In this document: in pieces, positions 33,912 to 45,591 of the stretch
Position numbering within the stretch: the first letter of the stretch is position 1
Layout of the letters: each line of letters begins with the position of its first letter
Assembly: GCF_001456955.1 (NCBI RefSeq)
Contig: NZ_KQ758470.1
Span: forward strand, 248,001 to 312,000
Direction: 5' to 3'
From: Microbacterium enclense
Lineage (GTDB): Bacteria > Actinomycetota > Actinomycetes > Actinomycetales > Microbacteriaceae
Length of the DNA: 64,000 bases
The notes under the pieces: generated by a model
Seen by the model: only the letters and a program-made list of their open reading frames with translations
The model's database searches: none
What the model was told of the DNA's origin: nothing
Program-made: the position numbers and the translations under genes

Positions 33912-34403
33912 ATGCCCGCTCTCCCGATCCGCGCGGCGCTCCGGTCCGACGGTGTCTTCCTCGCCGACATGGCCGCCGAAGCCGCCAATTGGCGCGCCGG
34001 TGCGGCGCGTCCGCGGCACGAGATCATCAGCAGCCCCGACTACCGGCGGTACATCGCCGGGTGGATGCGACCCGGTGACGCGGGGTTCGTCGCCGAGGCG
34101 CCCGGCGCTGAGCCGGTGGGGGCCGCCTGGTATCGCATGCTGCCCCGTGACGAGCCCGGGTTCGGCTGGGTGGGCACCGGCGTCCCCGAACTCATCATCG
34201 GCGTGAGGCCGGTGTGGCGCGCCCACGGCGTCGGACGAGCGTTGCTCCGGCGACTGGCCGACCACGCGCGCGGTGAAGGGTACGCCCGCCTCAGCCTCAG
34301 CGTCGAGCGCGACAACTACGCGGTCTCGCTCTATCGCTCCGAGGGTTTCGCGGTCGTGCGCCGGGGCATCGGGCGCGACGTCATGGTCAAGCGGCTGGGC
34401 TGA
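33912..34403 (+). CDS. GNAT family N-acetyltransferase
   Basis: A 163-residue acetyltransferase with acetyl-CoA motif [25 protein letters not shown] and motif [19 protein letters not shown]. The substrate is unknown. The ATG at 33912 is chosen because a TATCAT hexamer sits 6 nt upstream; an ATG at 33903 lies within that element and is out of frame. It stands between the rnj terminator and ftsK. Confidence 0.85.
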   Translation: MPALPIRAALRSDGVFLADMAAEAANWRAGAARPRHEIISSPDYRRYIAGWMRPGDAGFVAEAPGAEPVGAAWYRMLPRDEPGFGWVGTGVPELIIGVRPVWRAHGVGRALLRRLADHARGEGYARLSLSVERDNYAVSLYRSEGFAVVRRGIGRDVMVKRLG

Positions 34404-34441
34404 ACCCCGCGTCGGTGCGAGCGAATGTCGGGCGTCCCGCC

Positions 34442-34447
34442 TACCGT
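34442..34447 (+). promoter_or_regulatory. -10 hexamer TACCGT before ftsK
   Basis: TACCGT ends 6 nt before the ftsK ATG. The intervening GGAGGA also looks like a ribosome site, so the leaderless reading is less certain here. Confidence 0.45.
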
Positions 34448-34453
34448 GGAGGA

Positions 34454-37174
34454 ATGGCTCGCACCTCGTCCCCGTCCGGCGGCCGCGCCCCCGCGAAGGG
34501 GTCGCCGCGCTCGAAGGCCCCCGCTCCCGCACCCAAGCGCTACGTCGACGAGCCCGAGAAGCCCGCGATCGCCGTGCGCGCGTGGATGGCTGTGGCCCAC
34601 GGGGTGGGGGGCATGTTCCGGGCGTTCGGTCCCGAGAGTCTCGAACGCGACCAGCGTCGTGACGGTTTCCCCTTCTTCCTTGTCGTGCTCGCCGTCATCG
34701 GCGCGGTCGTGGAGTGGTTCTTCATCGGAACCGATGCCGCGGCGCTCATCAGCGCGTACAGCTTCGGAGCGCTCGTCGGACGGGTGGCGTTCGTCCTCCC
34801 CGTCCTCCTGCTCCTTCTGGCCGGCTGGTTGTTCCGGCATCCCGCGTCGGTCCACGACAACGGCCGGGTCGGGATCGGGTTCGGCCTGCTGGTCGTCACG
34901 CTCGCGGGTTTCCTCCACGTCGCGGGCGACCGACCGGTCCCCAACCAGGGTGGCCTGCCGGCATTGAGCCCGGCGGGCGGTATCGCCGGGTGGATCATCG
35001 GTGAACCTCTCGCTCTCGTGCTGACCGCGGTCGGCGCCTACATCGCGTTGTCGCTGCTCGCGGTGCTCAGCATCCTGATCCTCACCAAGACGCCGCCCAA
35101 CCGCATCGGCCGCCGGCTCGGCGACCTCTACGCGTGGATGTTCGGGGTCGAACGCACCGAAGGTGCCGACCGACCCGACCCGGCGACGAAGGTCCTGCCC
35201 GCCGACGGCGAAGACGAGCCGGCCGAGAAGTCCCTGCCCTGGTGGCGTCGCAACAAGTCCGGGCGCGAAGACGACACCGACGGCTCGCTCGGATCCGACG
35301 ACCTCACCGAGCTGTTGTCCCCGGGCACGCCCCAGGGGGGCTTCGAGTCGGCCGTCGTGGCCCCCGAACCGGTGGCGCCGCGTGCGGCGACGCCCCCGCG
35401 GCCTCCGGCGCCCGAGGCGCTCACCGAAGTGCTTGACCCGCGCGTCCTTCAGGCGGCGGCGTCGGGCCGCGGTCTGCACGACGACTCCCCGATCGATGAC
35501 GGCGTCGGCGACGACGAACTGCCCGGCATCTCGGGACTCGGCGGCGACAACGCCGGCGCACCCCCGGCGGCGAACTATCGTCTTCCCGCCGTCACGGCGC
35601 TGGCGAGCGGAACGCCGCCCAAGGCGCGCTCCGCCGCGAACGACGCGGTCGTCGCCGCCATCGAGAGCGTCATGCAGCAGTTCAAGGTCGACGCGCGCGT
35701 CACGGGTTTCTCACGCGGTCCAACGGTGACGCAGTACGAGATCGAGGTCGGCCCGGGCGTCAAGGTCGAGCGCATCACCGCCCTGACCAACAACATCGCC
35801 TACGCGGTCGCCTCCAACGAGGTGCGCATCCTCGCGCCCATCCCGGGCAAGAGCGCCATCGGCGTCGAGATCCCCAACGCCGACCGCGAGATCGTGACCC
35901 TGGGCGACATCCTCCGATCGGATGCCGCCACCAGCTCGACCCACCCGATGACCATCGGCGTCGGAAAAGACGTGGGCGGCGGCTTCGTCGTGGCCAACCT
36001 CGCCAAGATGCCGCACCTGCTGGTCGCCGGTTCCACCGGTTCCGGCAAGTCGAGCTTCGTCAACTCGATGATCACGAGCCTGCTCATGCGGGCGAAGCCG
36101 TCGGACGTGCGGATGGTGCTCATCGACCCCAAGCGCGTCGAGCTGACCTCCTACGCGGGTGTCCCGCACCTCATCACCCCCATCATCACGAATCCCAAGA
36201 AGGCCGCCGAGGCGCTGCAGTGGGTCGTGAAAGAAATGGACATGCGCTACGACGACCTCGCGTCGTTCGGCTTCCGGCACATCGACGACTTCAACCGCGC
36301 CGTCGTGGCGGGCGAACTGCAGCTGCCCGCGGGCAGCGAGCGCGTGCTCAAGCCGTACCCCTACCTTCTGGTGGTCGTCGACGAGCTCGCCGACCTGATG
36401 ATGGTCGCGCCCCGCGACGTCGAGGATTCGATCGTGCGCATCACCCAGCTCGCGCGCGCGAGTGGCATCCACCTGGTCCTGGCGACGCAGCGCCCCTCGG
36501 TCGACGTCGTGACGGGCCTCATCAAGGCCAATGTGCCGTCGCGCCTCGCCTTCGCGGTCACGAGCGTCACCGACTCGCGCGTCATCCTCGACCAGCCGGG
36601 CGCCGACCGCCTGATCGGCCAGGGAGACGGACTCTTCCTCCCGATGGGGGCGTCGAAGGCGCTTCGCGTGCAGGGCGCCTGGGTGAGCGAGCAGGAGATC
36701 GAGAAGGTCGTCGCCCACGTCACGCAGCAGGCGCGTCCCGAGTATCGGTCCGACGTGCAGGCCGCGGCCGAGAAGAAGGAGATCGACGCCGACATCGGTG
36801 ACGACCTCGAGCTGCTTCTCGCCGCCGCCGAGCTCGTCGTCTCGACCCAGTTCGGCTCGACCTCGATGCTGCAGCGCAAGCTGCGTGTCGGGTTCGCGAA
36901 GGCCGGTCGCCTGATGGACCTGCTCGAATCGCGCGAGATCGTCGGCCCGTCCGAGGGGTCCAAGGCGCGCGACGTGCTCGTCACCAATGAACAGCTGCCG
37001 GCGGTCCTCGCCCGGCTCCGCGGTGACGAGGCTCCCCCCGCTCCCACCGCGGCAGCCGACGACGATCGCTACGGCGACGACCCGATCGAAGCGCAGTTCG
37101 AGGGTCTCCCGGTCGTGAATCACGACGACGACGAAGGCTCCGAAGACGCCTGGCAGCTGACGGGGCGCGACTGA
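34454..37174 (+). CDS. ftsK: DNA translocase FtsK/SpoIIIE
   Basis: A 906-residue septal DNA pump that clears chromosome ends during division. Four membrane segments lie at about 75-215, followed by a charged Pro/Ala-rich linker (about 230-390). The motor domain has Walker [10 protein letters not shown] (about residue 526) and Walker [16 protein letters not shown], and the C-terminal gamma winged helix contains [26 protein letters not shown] for reading KOPS-type sites. The stop overlaps pgsA by 1 nt (TGATG). Confidence 0.96.
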   Translation: MARTSSPSGGRAPAKGSPRSKAPAPAPKRYVDEPEKPAIAVRAWMAVAHGVGGMFRAFGPESLERDQRRDGFPFFLVVLAVIGAVVEWFFIGTDAAALISAYSFGALVGRVAFVLPVLLLLLAGWLFRHPASVHDNGRVGIGFGLLVVTLAGFLHVAGDRPVPNQGGLPALSPAGGIAGWIIGEPLALVLTAVGAYIALSLLAVLSILILTKTPPNRIGRRLGDLYAWMFGVERTEGADRPDPATKVLPADGEDEPAEKSLPWWRRNKSGREDDTDGSLGSDDLTELLSPGTPQGGFESAVVAPEPVAPRAATPPRPPAPEALTEVLDPRVLQAAASGRGLHDDSPIDDGVGDDELPGISGLGGDNAGAPPAANYRLPAVTALASGTPPKARSAANDAVVAAIESVMQQFKVDARVTGFSRGPTVTQYEIEVGPGVKVERITALTNNIAYAVASNEVRILAPIPGKSAIGVEIPNADREIVTLGDILRSDAATSSTHPMTIGVGKDVGGGFVVANLAKMPHLLVAGSTGSGKSSFVNSMITSLLMRAKPSDVRMVLIDPKRVELTSYAGVPHLITPIITNPKKAAEALQWVVKEMDMRYDDLASFGFRHIDDFNRAVVAGELQLPAGSERVLKPYPYLLVVVDELADLMMVAPRDVEDSIVRITQLARASGIHLVLATQRPSVDVVTGLIKANVPSRLAFAVTSVTDSRVILDQPGADRLIGQGDGLFLPMGASKALRVQGAWVSEQEIEKVVAHVTQQARPEYRSDVQAAAEKKEIDADIGDDLELLLAAAELVVSTQFGSTSMLQRKLRVGFAKAGRLMDLLESREIVGPSEGSKARDVLVTNEQLPAVLARLRGDEAPPAPTAAADDDRYGDDPIEAQFEGLPVVNHDDDEGSEDAWQLTGRD

Positions 37175-37761
37175 TGGCCGTGCACCCTCAGGTCCCGAAC
37201 GCGATCACCATCGCGCGCATCCTCTGCGCGCCCGTCTTCCTCTGGATGCTGCTGGCTGACGGCGGTGCGGGCGGCGGTCTGCGGTGGGCGGCCGGGGTGC
37301 TCTTCATCGTCGCCATCGCCACCGACGGCGTCGACGGATACATCGCGCGCCGCTACAACATCGTCAGCGACCTCGGGAAGCTGCTCGACCCCATCGCCGA
37401 CAAGGTCCTCACGGGTGTCGCTTTCGTCGGCCTGTCGATCCTGGGCGAGCTGCCCTGGTGGGTGACGATCGTCGTGCTCGTGCGCGAGATCGGCATCACC
37501 GTCTACCGCTTCGTCGTCGTGAGCGACCACGTTCTCGCGGCCGCGTGGATGGGCAAGCTCAAGACCGTGTTCCAAGCCGTGGCGCTCTCGATCGCTCTCC
37601 TGCCGCTGGCGAGCCTGTCCGACGCCGAGGCCTGGCAGACGAGCGTGTGGTGGGCGAGCGTGGTGACGATGACGATCGCGGTCGTCCTCACCATCGCGTC
37701 GGGCATCGACTACGTCATCACCGAGGCACGCGCGGCACGAAAGGCGCGCGGCAGTCGATGA
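37174..37761 (+). CDS. pgsA: CDP-diacylglycerol--glycerol-3-phosphate 3-phosphatidyltransferase
   Basis: A 195-residue membrane enzyme of the CDP-alcohol phosphotransferase family. The signature DGx2ARx8Gx3Dx3D is fully present in the segment DGVDGYIARRYNIVSDLGKLLDPIADK, with paired Asp residues for metal binding. It makes phosphatidylglycerol phosphate, the precursor of phosphatidylglycerol and cardiolipin. About five membrane helices are visible. It is coupled to ftsK by TGATG and to cinA by an ATGA overlap. Confidence 0.94.
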   Translation: MAVHPQVPNAITIARILCAPVFLWMLLADGGAGGGLRWAAGVLFIVAIATDGVDGYIARRYNIVSDLGKLLDPIADKVLTGVAFVGLSILGELPWWVTIVVLVREIGITVYRFVVVSDHVLAAAWMGKLKTVFQAVALSIALLPLASLSDAEAWQTSVWWASVVTMTIAVVLTIASGIDYVITEARAARKARGSR

Positions 37762-38285
37762 TCGACAGCATCCCCGAGGACTTCGACGAGACCGTGGTGC
37801 GCACCCCTCGAGAGAGCGCCGCCCTGCTGGTGGACCGTCTGCGCGAACTCGGCTGGACCATCGCGGTCGCGGAATCGCTCACGGGCGGACTCGTCGTCTC
37901 CTCTCTCGTCGACATCGCCGGTGCATCCCGCGTGGTGCGCGGGGGAGTGGTGGCCTACGCGACGGATCTCAAGCACGGTGTGCTGGGCGTGGACCAGGCG
38001 CTGCTCGATGCGCACGGCGCCGTCCACCCTCGCGTCGCCCGACAGATGGCCCGGGGCGTGCGCGACGTGCTCGGTCGCGACGGGATCGCCGCCGACGTGG
38101 GCATCGCGACGACAGGCGTCGCCGGGCCTGACGAGCAGGACGGTCAGCCCGTCGGCACGGTTCACATCGCGGTGTCCACGCCCCTCGGCACGCGAGTCGA
38201 CTCGCTCGTCATCGCGGGCGACCGTGATCGCGTGCGGCGTGAAACCGCTCACCTGGCCGTTCGACGCGCCCTCGCCGCCCTCTGA
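37758..38285 (+). CDS. CinA C-terminal domain nicotinamide-nucleotide amidohydrolase
   Basis: A 175-residue stand-alone CinA C-domain protein, like PncC, which deamidates NMN to nicotinate mononucleotide. Motifs are AVAESLTGGLVVSSLVDIAGAS, GGVVAYATDLKHGVLGV and GIATTGVAGPDEQDGQPVGTVHIAV. The N-terminal MoCF-like half of full CinA is absent, as is common in actinobacteria. The ATG overlaps the pgsA stop by 4 nt. clgR follows after about 170 nt with its own promoter. Confidence 0.9.
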   Translation: MIDSIPEDFDETVVRTPRESAALLVDRLRELGWTIAVAESLTGGLVVSSLVDIAGASRVVRGGVVAYATDLKHGVLGVDQALLDAHGAVHPRVARQMARGVRDVLGRDGIAADVGIATTGVAGPDEQDGQPVGTVHIAVSTPLGTRVDSLVIAGDRDRVRRETAHLAVRRALAAL

Positions 38286-38383
38286 TGGTCCACCGACGAC
38301 GCGTCCAGCCGAGAAACGGGAACAAATGATCGCACATCTCCGTTTCGTTCAGCGATTCCCATCCGGTGCACAGCGCGCGGCAT

Positions 38384-38389
38384 TAGGGT
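38384..38389 (+). promoter_or_regulatory. clgR promoter -10 hexamer TAGGGT
   Basis: TAGGGT lies 69 nt before the clgR ATG. Downstream, GCTGTCCACTCGGACAGC forms a small hairpin in the leader. Confidence 0.5.
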
Positions 38390-38458
38390 GACCACAGACG
38401 GTGTTTCACAGCTGTCCACTCGGACAGCGACGGAATCAGCAGTGAGGAGGGCCCCCAA

Positions 38459-38767
38459 ATGATCCTGGTTCGTCAAGAGATCGGCGAAGTCCTGCGTGAC
38501 CTCCGCCAGCAGAAGGGGCGCACCCTCCGCCAGGTCGCGAGCCGCGCCAGCGTCGCCCTCGGTTACCTCAGCGAGGTCGAGCGCGGTCAGAAAGAAGCCT
38601 CGAGCGAGATCCTCGCGTCGGTCGCAGAGGCGCTCGACGTGCCGATCTCGACCATCATGCGCGAGGTCGGCGACCGCCTCTCGGTGCTCGAGGGCCTGCA
38701 GACCTTCCCCGACGTCGTTCCCGACGAGCTCGTCGCATCCGTCGAGCCCGAGCTGTCGTTGCGCTGA
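38459..38767 (+). CDS. clgR: XRE-family transcriptional regulator ClgR
   Basis: A 102-residue DNA-binding protein with a helix-turn-helix in RTLRQVASRASVALGYLSEVERGQKEASSE. It matches ClgR, which in actinobacteria activates clp protease and other proteostasis genes and is itself a Clp substrate. The position after pgsA-cinA and before DUF3046-recA is the conserved ClgR location. The ATG follows GTGAGGAGGGCCCCCAA. The C-terminal residues VEPELSLR could serve as a degradation tail; that is inference. Confidence 0.92.
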   Translation: MILVRQEIGEVLRDLRQQKGRTLRQVASRASVALGYLSEVERGQKEASSEILASVAEALDVPISTIMREVGDRLSVLEGLQTFPDVVPDELVASVEPELSLR

Positions 38768-38777
38768 CCGCGCGACC

Positions 38778-39002
38778 ATGCGTCGAAGCGAATTCGATCG
38801 CGCCGTCGCCGACGAGTTCGGTGCGCGTGGCGGATCACTGTTGACCGATCTCGTGCTGTCCGCCGTCGGCGGTCGCACGAGTGTCGACGCCCTCGCGGCG
38901 GGTGTCGATCCGCGTGAGGTGTGGCTGGCTCTGTGCGCCGAGACCGACGTGCCCGAGCATCGTCGGTACGGTGTCGGGCGGCTGGAGCCGCGGCGTTCCT
39001 GA
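38778..39002 (+). CDS. DUF3046 protein
   Basis: A 74-residue protein with MRRSEFDRAVADEFG at the start and DPREVWLALCAETDVPEHRRYGVGR at the end, the actinobacterial DUF3046 pattern. No function is known. It starts 10 nt after the clgR stop, so the two are probably co-transcribed, and it sits just upstream of recA as in many relatives. Confidence 0.88.
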   Translation: MRRSEFDRAVADEFGARGGSLLTDLVLSAVGGRTSVDALAAGVDPREVWLALCAETDVPEHRRYGVGRLEPRRS

Positions 39003-39098
39003 TGACGCCCCGACGCCGCGCCGAACCGCGTCAATCCGCGGTGCCGCGCCGGTGAGGGATGGTCACGGAACATCCGTCCACCTCGGAGCGGCGTGTCA
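39003..39098. other. Gap between DUF3046 gene and recA promoter, no gene seen
   Basis: Nothing convincing was found here beyond G+C-rich sequence. The next stretch holds the recA operator and leader. Confidence 0.4.
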
Positions 39099-39114
39099 TC
39101 GAAACTACGTTCGA
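39099..39114. promoter_or_regulatory. LexA-binding SOS box of recA
   Basis: TCGAAACTACGTTCGA matches 11 of 12 defined positions of the known actinobacterial SOS box TCGAAC-N4-GTTCGA. A TAGTCT hexamer at 39124-39129 follows as a likely -10, giving a leader of about 180 nt before recA. Confidence 0.85.
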
Positions 39115-39314
39115 TTGGGGGCGTAGTCTTCTTCACAGCAGGAGAAGTGACGCGGTCATCCCCAATCGGGGGCGCTTCCGGACGCCAATGTCGGAGGCCC
39201 TCCCTAACGTGGAGAACGTCGAACGACACCTGAACGCCTTGTCGGGTCGACCCACCGTCGGTGGGAGGCGCGACAGCCTATAGGCGACCGGAACGCACGC
39301 AGAAAGAAGATGTC

Positions 39315-40363
<1,049 letters not shown>

Positions 40364-40364
<1 letters not shown>

Positions 40365-41278
40365 TGACCGACGACGACAACGGTTCCGGCCGTCGCCCGT
40401 TCAACCGATCGGGCGACGGCCGCCGGCCCGATAGGGCGACGGGGGCATCCGCGCGCGGCGACCGCGTCGTCCGCGGGCTCGCCGGTGCGGGCGACGGCGA
40501 GGGTCTCGCGCCCGTCACCCCCCTTTTCGGCGCGCGGGGGCGGCCCGTCGCGGCGCATCCTTCGTGGGGGGCCGGTCGCGCGACCGCGGCGGCGGACGAC
40601 GCCGTCGACGCGGCCGATGCGCTCGGTGCCCGACGACCGCGACTCCGGCCCCTCCGCAGCCTGGGGGCGACGTCCGGCGAAGACGGGCAGACGGCGGGCG
40701 CTGACGACGCGGTGCGAGACCGCGCGGTCCGCGCCGACGAGACGCCGGCGGCGGAGATCCGCGAACGCGCCGAGGCTGTGCTCGTACGCAAGCTGAGGTC
40801 GCGGTCGCTGTCGCTGTCCGAGGCGCGCGGAGTGCTGCGGAGCATCGACGAGGTCGACGACGTCCTGGTCGACGAGATCGTCGACCACTTCGTCGACCTC
40901 GGCTATCTCGACGACGCGACATTCGCCGAGCAGCTGGCGATGTCCGCGGTCGAGAAGAAGGGCGAGGGTCGTCGCGCGGTCGCCGAGACTCTGCGAAAGC
41001 GGGGTATTCCTCGCGAGATCGCCGAGGCGGCGCTCGCGGCGCTCCCCGACGACGACGCGGAACGCGCACTGGAGTTCGCGCGGACGAAGGTTCGCGGCGT
41101 CGAGGGCGCGGAGTTCGACACAGCGCTGCGCCGCCTGGCCGGACAACTCGCCCGTCGCGGATACCCGTCGTCGATCGCGTTGACCGCCGCGCGAACGGCG
41201 TTGAGCGAAGCCGGCGTCGGACGCTCGCGATCGTTCACCCGCCCTGCATCGGGCGTGCGTTTCACCCCCGACGACTGA
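40364..41278 (+). CDS. recX: Regulatory protein RecX
   Basis: A 304-residue RecX, which inhibits RecA filament growth. The conserved tandem three-helix part occupies about residues 130-295: AEAVLVRKLRSRSLSLSEA, VDHFVDLGYLDDATFAEQLA, GRRAVAETLRKRGIP and LARRGYPSSIALTAA. The first 125 residues are a low-complexity Arg/Ala/Gly/Asp-rich extension not found in the short E. coli protein. It is translated by TGATG coupling with recA and so shares its SOS control. Confidence 0.92.
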
Positions 41279-41309
41279 TTGGAGGCGGTTCACGCGGATC
41301 CGGTCCGCG

Positions 41310-43871
41310 TCACGCGCGCTTGAGGTCTGCCTCACCCCGGCTCTCGTCCCGGCTCGTCCCCGCGGCCACCATGCGCCCCAGCTCTCGTCGAGAGGGTGCT
41401 CCGACCTTCGTGCGCGCCTGGTAGATGTGCGACTCCACCGTGCGTACGGACAGGAAGAGACGCCCGGCGATCTCGCGATTGGTCAGGCCCGCGCCGGCCA
41501 GCACGGCGATCTCCTGCTCGCGCGCGGTCAGGCCGCCCCAGCCTTCCGCGCGCGCCGCCGGTGGTGGCGCGTCGTCCGCGGCATCCTGTTCCGGCGTCTC
41601 GTCGCCATCCGTCGTCGACCACAGCGCGTGCAGGCGCAGTTCGTCGACGGGCAGTCCCTGTTCCGCCGCCGAGCGCGCCGATGCGCGGCGGACGGCATCC
41701 GCCGCCAGCGGCAGGTCGGTCGTCGCGGCGAGTTGCACGAGCTCGTCGACCTCGTCGTCCGTGGCCGCCTTGAGGGCCGTCAATCGGAACAGGTCGCGGA
41801 TGCGCAGGGCGGCGGCCGAGCGTCCGCGCGTGAGATCCGCCGCGGCGCGGGCGGCGTTGCGTGCCGCAGCACGGCATCCCTCCGCCGCGAGAACGGTCGT
41901 CTGCACGTACAACCGGCTCCGGCGCAGCAGCGGTGCGCCGAGGTCGTCGAGTCGCCCGAGAATGGCGCGCGCCTCGCCGAGCCGGCCGGCCATCGCCAAT
42001 TCGTCGGCGACGCCCAGTTCGATCATCGTCGCGTCGATGTCGGCGACGGCCGACGGCGTGCGCGACCTCGCCGATTCCAGCTCGCGACGCGATTCGACGG
42101 CGCGCCCCGCCCCCGCGAAAGCGATGGATGCCGCGGCGCCGGCGAGAGTCAATTCGGCGCTGTCGCCCTCGCGCGCGGTTGTCGCCAGTTCACGGTCGAG
42201 CGCGGCGCGCAGCGCGGTCCCGTCGGCGCCGGCGATCTGGTGCCCCGCCAGCATGAACATCACCGCGGACAGCCGGTCGCGAGCCCCGATCCCCTCGGGG
42301 GTCCGACGCGCGTCGAGCATGCGCTCGGCGCCTCGGTAGTACGTCCGCGCGTGTCGCCAGCGTCCCGCGACCGCCTCTGCCGTGCCCGCCGCGACGAGGG
42401 CGCGCAATCGCGCGGCGGGTGTCGCCGCCGCCTCGGCGACGGCGCGTCCCGCGGTCTCGGCTGCGGCACCCCAGTCGAGCTGGGCGCCCTCCCGCATGGC
42501 CTGGGCGAGCAGCTCCTCGACACGGGTGTCGGCGAGAGCGCGCTCGTGCGACGAGTGACCCGCGGATTCTCCCCCCTCGCACTCGGCGAGCGAGCGCGCG
42601 ATGCGCAGCCGCACCCGCACGTCGGCGGCGTCGCCGGCAGGAGAGGTGGACGCGGCTTCCGTCGCGAGTTGGGCTTCGAGGCGCAGCGGGGCGGTGTCGG
42701 CGGCCCGTCGTCCGCGGGCCGCGTGCGCGGCGGCGTGCGCGGTGTCGCCGCGGTCATTCGCCTCCCGCGCGGCATCCAGTGCGACGCGTGCCCGCAGGGC
42801 GGGCGACAGATCGCTTTCGCCCGACGTCTCTGGACCGAGTCGGTGCCACCGCTGAGCGAGGGCCACCGCGACAGGGGGGCTCCACCATTCGTCGGCTTCG
42901 GCGAGCATCCGACGACCGGCATCGTGCACGAGAGCGTCGATGAGCGCTCCGCCGACGCGGCGCTGCGCCTCGTGGGCGATGAGATCGTTCGCGGAGAGGC
43001 GCCGCTGCGGGGATGCGTCCGCGTGCAGGGTGCCGCGCGCGACGAGAGCGTGGACGCTCTCCGCCTCGAGGAGTCGGGTGGCGACCGCCATGTCGAGACG
43101 GGGGAGGCGGCGGATCGCCGCAAGAGTCTTGAGGTCCACGAGCGGGAACTCGGCGACGTGGCGCTCCAGGGCGATCGCGAGGGGGCTGTGCGGGGTGATC
43201 GTTCGAGGTGCCGCGAGCGGGTCGCGCCCTGCTCGTGCGTCGTCCGCCGCCTGACGCATCAGGTGGTGCAGGAGTGCTCGCGACCCGTCGGCGCGCCACA
43301 CCAGACCGGCACGTGTCGCACTGTCGAGCAGCCCGGCGTCGGCGAAGCCGTCGATGGCGGCGTAGCCCTCGTCATCGGTCAGGTCCGCGAGGTCGACGCG
43401 CTCGGTCAGCCCCTCGACCCCCAGGTCGAGGAAATATCGGCGCACCTCGTCCCGCTCATCGGCGGGTTCCAGGGCGCGCGGCCTCGCGGTGCGCAGCGCG
43501 AGCACCGCCGTCAGGCGGCGCGACGCGACCGCGCGCGCGATCGCGCGCGCGGTTGCCGGATCGAGCAGTTCGACGTCGTCGACCACGAGCACGCCGTCGA
43601 CCACCTCGCCGTCGTTGTTCTCATCGCGCAGAGTGGACAGCGCGGGATGCGCGGCGGCATCCAGCGCGCCGTAGGGCACTGCCGACAGGATCGACGCGGC
43701 TCGCACCACGATCGTCCTCGTCCCGCGGCGCTGGATCTCGCCGATCGCCGCGCGAAGAGCGTGGCTGCGGCCACTGCCCCGCGGACCCGCCACGAGGACC
43801 GATGTCCCCCCGAGTGCCCGCACGGCCAGAGTCCTGGCATCCGGTCCCGCCGTGGCCGAACCCATCTTCAT
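41310..43871 (-). CDS. Large LuxR-type transcriptional regulator with AAA-like domain
   Basis: An 853-residue regulator. The N-terminal nucleotide-binding domain has a Walker-A-like loop GPRGSGRS near residue 28, in which the usual Lys is Arg, and Walker [13 protein letters not shown] long helical, Ala/Arg-rich middle of tetratricopeptide type spans about 300-760. The C-terminal LuxR helix-turn-helix (about 785-845) contains [36 protein letters not shown]. Target genes are unknown. The start ATG at 43871 follows a GGGGGG ribosome site. It is antisense between recX and miaB, with convergent recX 31 nt away. Confidence 0.85.
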   Translation of the reverse strand: MKMGSATAGPDARTLAVRALGGTSVLVAGPRGSGRSHALRAAIGEIQRRGTRTIVVRAASILSAVPYGALDAAAHPALSTLRDENNDGEVVDGVLVVDDVELLDPATARAIARAVASRRLTAVLALRTARPRALEPADERDEVRRYFLDLGVEGLTERVDLADLTDDEGYAAIDGFADAGLLDSATRAGLVWRADGSRALLHHLMRQAADDARAGRDPLAAPRTITPHSPLAIALERHVAEFPLVDLKTLAAIRRLPRLDMAVATRLLEAESVHALVARGTLHADASPQRRLSANDLIAHEAQRRVGGALIDALVHDAGRRMLAEADEWWSPPVAVALAQRWHRLGPETSGESDLSPALRARVALDAAREANDRGDTAHAAAHAARGRRAADTAPLRLEAQLATEAASTSPAGDAADVRVRLRIARSLAECEGGESAGHSSHERALADTRVEELLAQAMREGAQLDWGAAAETAGRAVAEAAATPAARLRALVAAGTAEAVAGRWRHARTYYRGAERMLDARRTPEGIGARDRLSAVMFMLAGHQIAGADGTALRAALDRELATTAREGDSAELTLAGAAASIAFAGAGRAVESRRELESARSRTPSAVADIDATMIELGVADELAMAGRLGEARAILGRLDDLGAPLLRRSRLYVQTTVLAAEGCRAAARNAARAAADLTRGRSAAALRIRDLFRLTALKAATDDEVDELVQLAATTDLPLAADAVRRASARSAAEQGLPVDELRLHALWSTTDGDETPEQDAADDAPPPAARAEGWGGLTAREQEIAVLAGAGLTNREIAGRLFLSVRTVESHIYQARTKVGAPSRRELGRMVAAGTSRDESRGEADLKRA

Positions 43872-44043
43872 GCTGCCCCCCTGGCACCCGCGGGCACCGT
43901 GTTCCACAATATCGCGGTGCACGCAACGAAGTCCGGCCGGGAGGCGCAGGCTTCTGCCCGCTACACGACCGAAGCGGCGCACCAGCGCGCAGAAGACGTC
44001 ACTGAGCGGGTGTGGAACCCGGCCGCTTAGACTTGCACGCATC

Positions 44044-45591
44044 ATGACCACCCCTGTCTCGACCCCGACGCTGATCGCGCCGTCCCCCGCCGCGCAGGGC
44101 GCGCAGGGACCGCGTACGTACGAAGTCCGCACCTTCGGATGCCAGATGAACGTCCACGACTCCGAACGCCTCTCGGGCTCGCTCGAAAGCGCCGGCTACG
44201 TGCGCGCCGACGCCGGGACCGAGGCGGACGTCGTCGTCATCAACACCTGCGCCGTGCGCGACAACGCCGCGGGCAAGCTGTACGGCACGCTCGGGCACCT
44301 CAAGTCGCGCAAGGACGCGCGCGCGGGCATGCAGATCGCGGTCGGCGGGTGCCTCGCGCAGATGGACAAGGATGCCGTCCAGCAGAAGGCGCCGTGGGTC
44401 GACGTCGTCTTCGGCACGCACAACATGGGATCGCTGCCCGGCATGCTCGAGCGCGCGCGCCACAACGGCGAGGCCGAGCTCGAGATCCTCGAGTCGCTCG
44501 AGATCTTCCCGTCGACGCTGCCGACCAAGCGCGACTCCGTGCACAGCGGGTGGGTCTCGATCTCGGTCGGCTGCAACAACACGTGCACGTTCTGCATCGT
44601 GCCGAGCCTGCGCGGCAAAGAGAAGGACCGGCGGCCCGGCGACATCCTGAACGAGATCCGCCTGCTCGTCGACGACGGCGCAATCGAGGTCACCCTCCTC
44701 GGCCAGAACGTCAACTCCTACGGCGTGGAGTTCGGTGACCGTCTGGCGTTCGGCAAGCTCCTGCGCGCGGCCGGCGAGATCGAGGGTCTGGAGCGCATCC
44801 GCTTCACCAGCCCCCACCCCGCGGCCTTCACCGACGACGTCATCGCCGCCATGGCCGAGACCCCGGCGGTCATGCCGCAGCTGCACATGCCGCTGCAGTC
44901 GGGTTCCGACCGCATCCTCAAGGCCATGCGCCGGTCGTACCGCAGCGACAAGTTCCTCGGCATCCTGGATCGCGTCCGTGAGCAGATCCCGCACGCGGCC
45001 ATCACGACCGACATCATCGTCGGGTTCCCGGGCGAGACCGAGGAGGACTTCCAAGAGACGCTACGCGTCGTCGAAGCGTCGCGATTCTCGAGCGCCTTCA
45101 CCTTCCAGTACTCGATCCGCGAGGGCACACCGGCGGCGACCATGCCCGACCAGGTTCCCAAGGCCGTGGTGCAGGAGCGCTTCGAGCGCCTCGTCGCGCT
45201 GCAGGACCGCATCTCCGCCGAAGAGAACCTGAAGCAACTCGGTCGCACCCTCGAGGTGCTCGTGTCGACGGGCGAGGGCAAGAAGGATGCCGAAACGCAC
45301 CGGCTCACCGGTCGCGCCGAAGACAACCGCCTGGTGCACTTCGAGCTGCCCGCGGGCTCGCCCGTGCCGCGCCCGGGGGATGTCGTGTCGGTCACGGTGA
45401 CGCACGCCGCCCCCTTCCACCTGCTCGCCGACGCCCCCGACGGCGCCCCCCTGCGCATCCGTCGCACCCGCGCGGGCGACGCCTGGGACCGCTCGCAGGC
45501 CGAGTCGTGCGGTGTGCCCGCTCCGGCGGGGGAGGCCGGCGGCCCGCGCGCGGTGTCACTGGGGCTTCCCACCCTGCGCGTCGGCGTGTGA
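44044..45591 (+). CDS. miaB: tRNA-2-methylthio-N6-dimethylallyladenosine synthase
   Basis: A 515-residue radical-SAM methylthiotransferase acting on A37 of tRNA after MiaA. The N-terminal UPF0004 domain has the three cluster cysteines in [16 protein letters not shown] and GGCLAQ. The radical SAM motif is [11 protein letters not shown], and a TRAM domain follows at about 385-450. A TAGACT hexamer ends about 10 nt before the ATG, so the leader is very short. Its stop overlaps the miaA GTG by 4 nt. The last 60 residues are an unconserved tail. Confidence 0.96.
   Translation: MTTPVSTPTLIAPSPAAQGAQGPRTYEVRTFGCQMNVHDSERLSGSLESAGYVRADAGTEADVVVINTCAVRDNAAGKLYGTLGHLKSRKDARAGMQIAVGGCLAQMDKDAVQQKAPWVDVVFGTHNMGSLPGMLERARHNGEAELEILESLEIFPSTLPTKRDSVHSGWVSISVGCNNTCTFCIVPSLRGKEKDRRPGDILNEIRLLVDDGAIEVTLLGQNVNSYGVEFGDRLAFGKLLRAAGEIEGLERIRFTSPHPAAFTDDVIAAMAETPAVMPQLHMPLQSGSDRILKAMRRSYRSDKFLGILDRVREQIPHAAITTDIIVGFPGETEEDFQETLRVVEASRFSSAFTFQYSIREGTPAATMPDQVPKAVVQERFERLVALQDRISAEENLKQLGRTLEVLVSTGEGKKDAETHRLTGRAEDNRLVHFELPAGSPVPRPGDVVSVTVTHAAPFHLLADAPDGAPLRIRRTRAGDAWDRSQAESCGVPAPAGEAGGPRAVSLGLPTLRVGV

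Noticed and set aside
31587..34532. Very long minus-strand open frame opposite rnj and dapA
   Set aside because: It is the mirror of two strongly conserved genes. Its composition is low complexity and no domain is recognisable.
38311..38345. Possible fourth nested repeat (GAGAAACGG ... CCGTTT)
   Set aside because: Only 6 bp pair cleanly and there is no outer stem, so it may be chance.
38341..38358. ClgR-box-like CGTTTCGTTCAGCG before clgR
   Set aside because: The spacing and symmetry do not fit the known ClgR box well enough to claim autoregulation.
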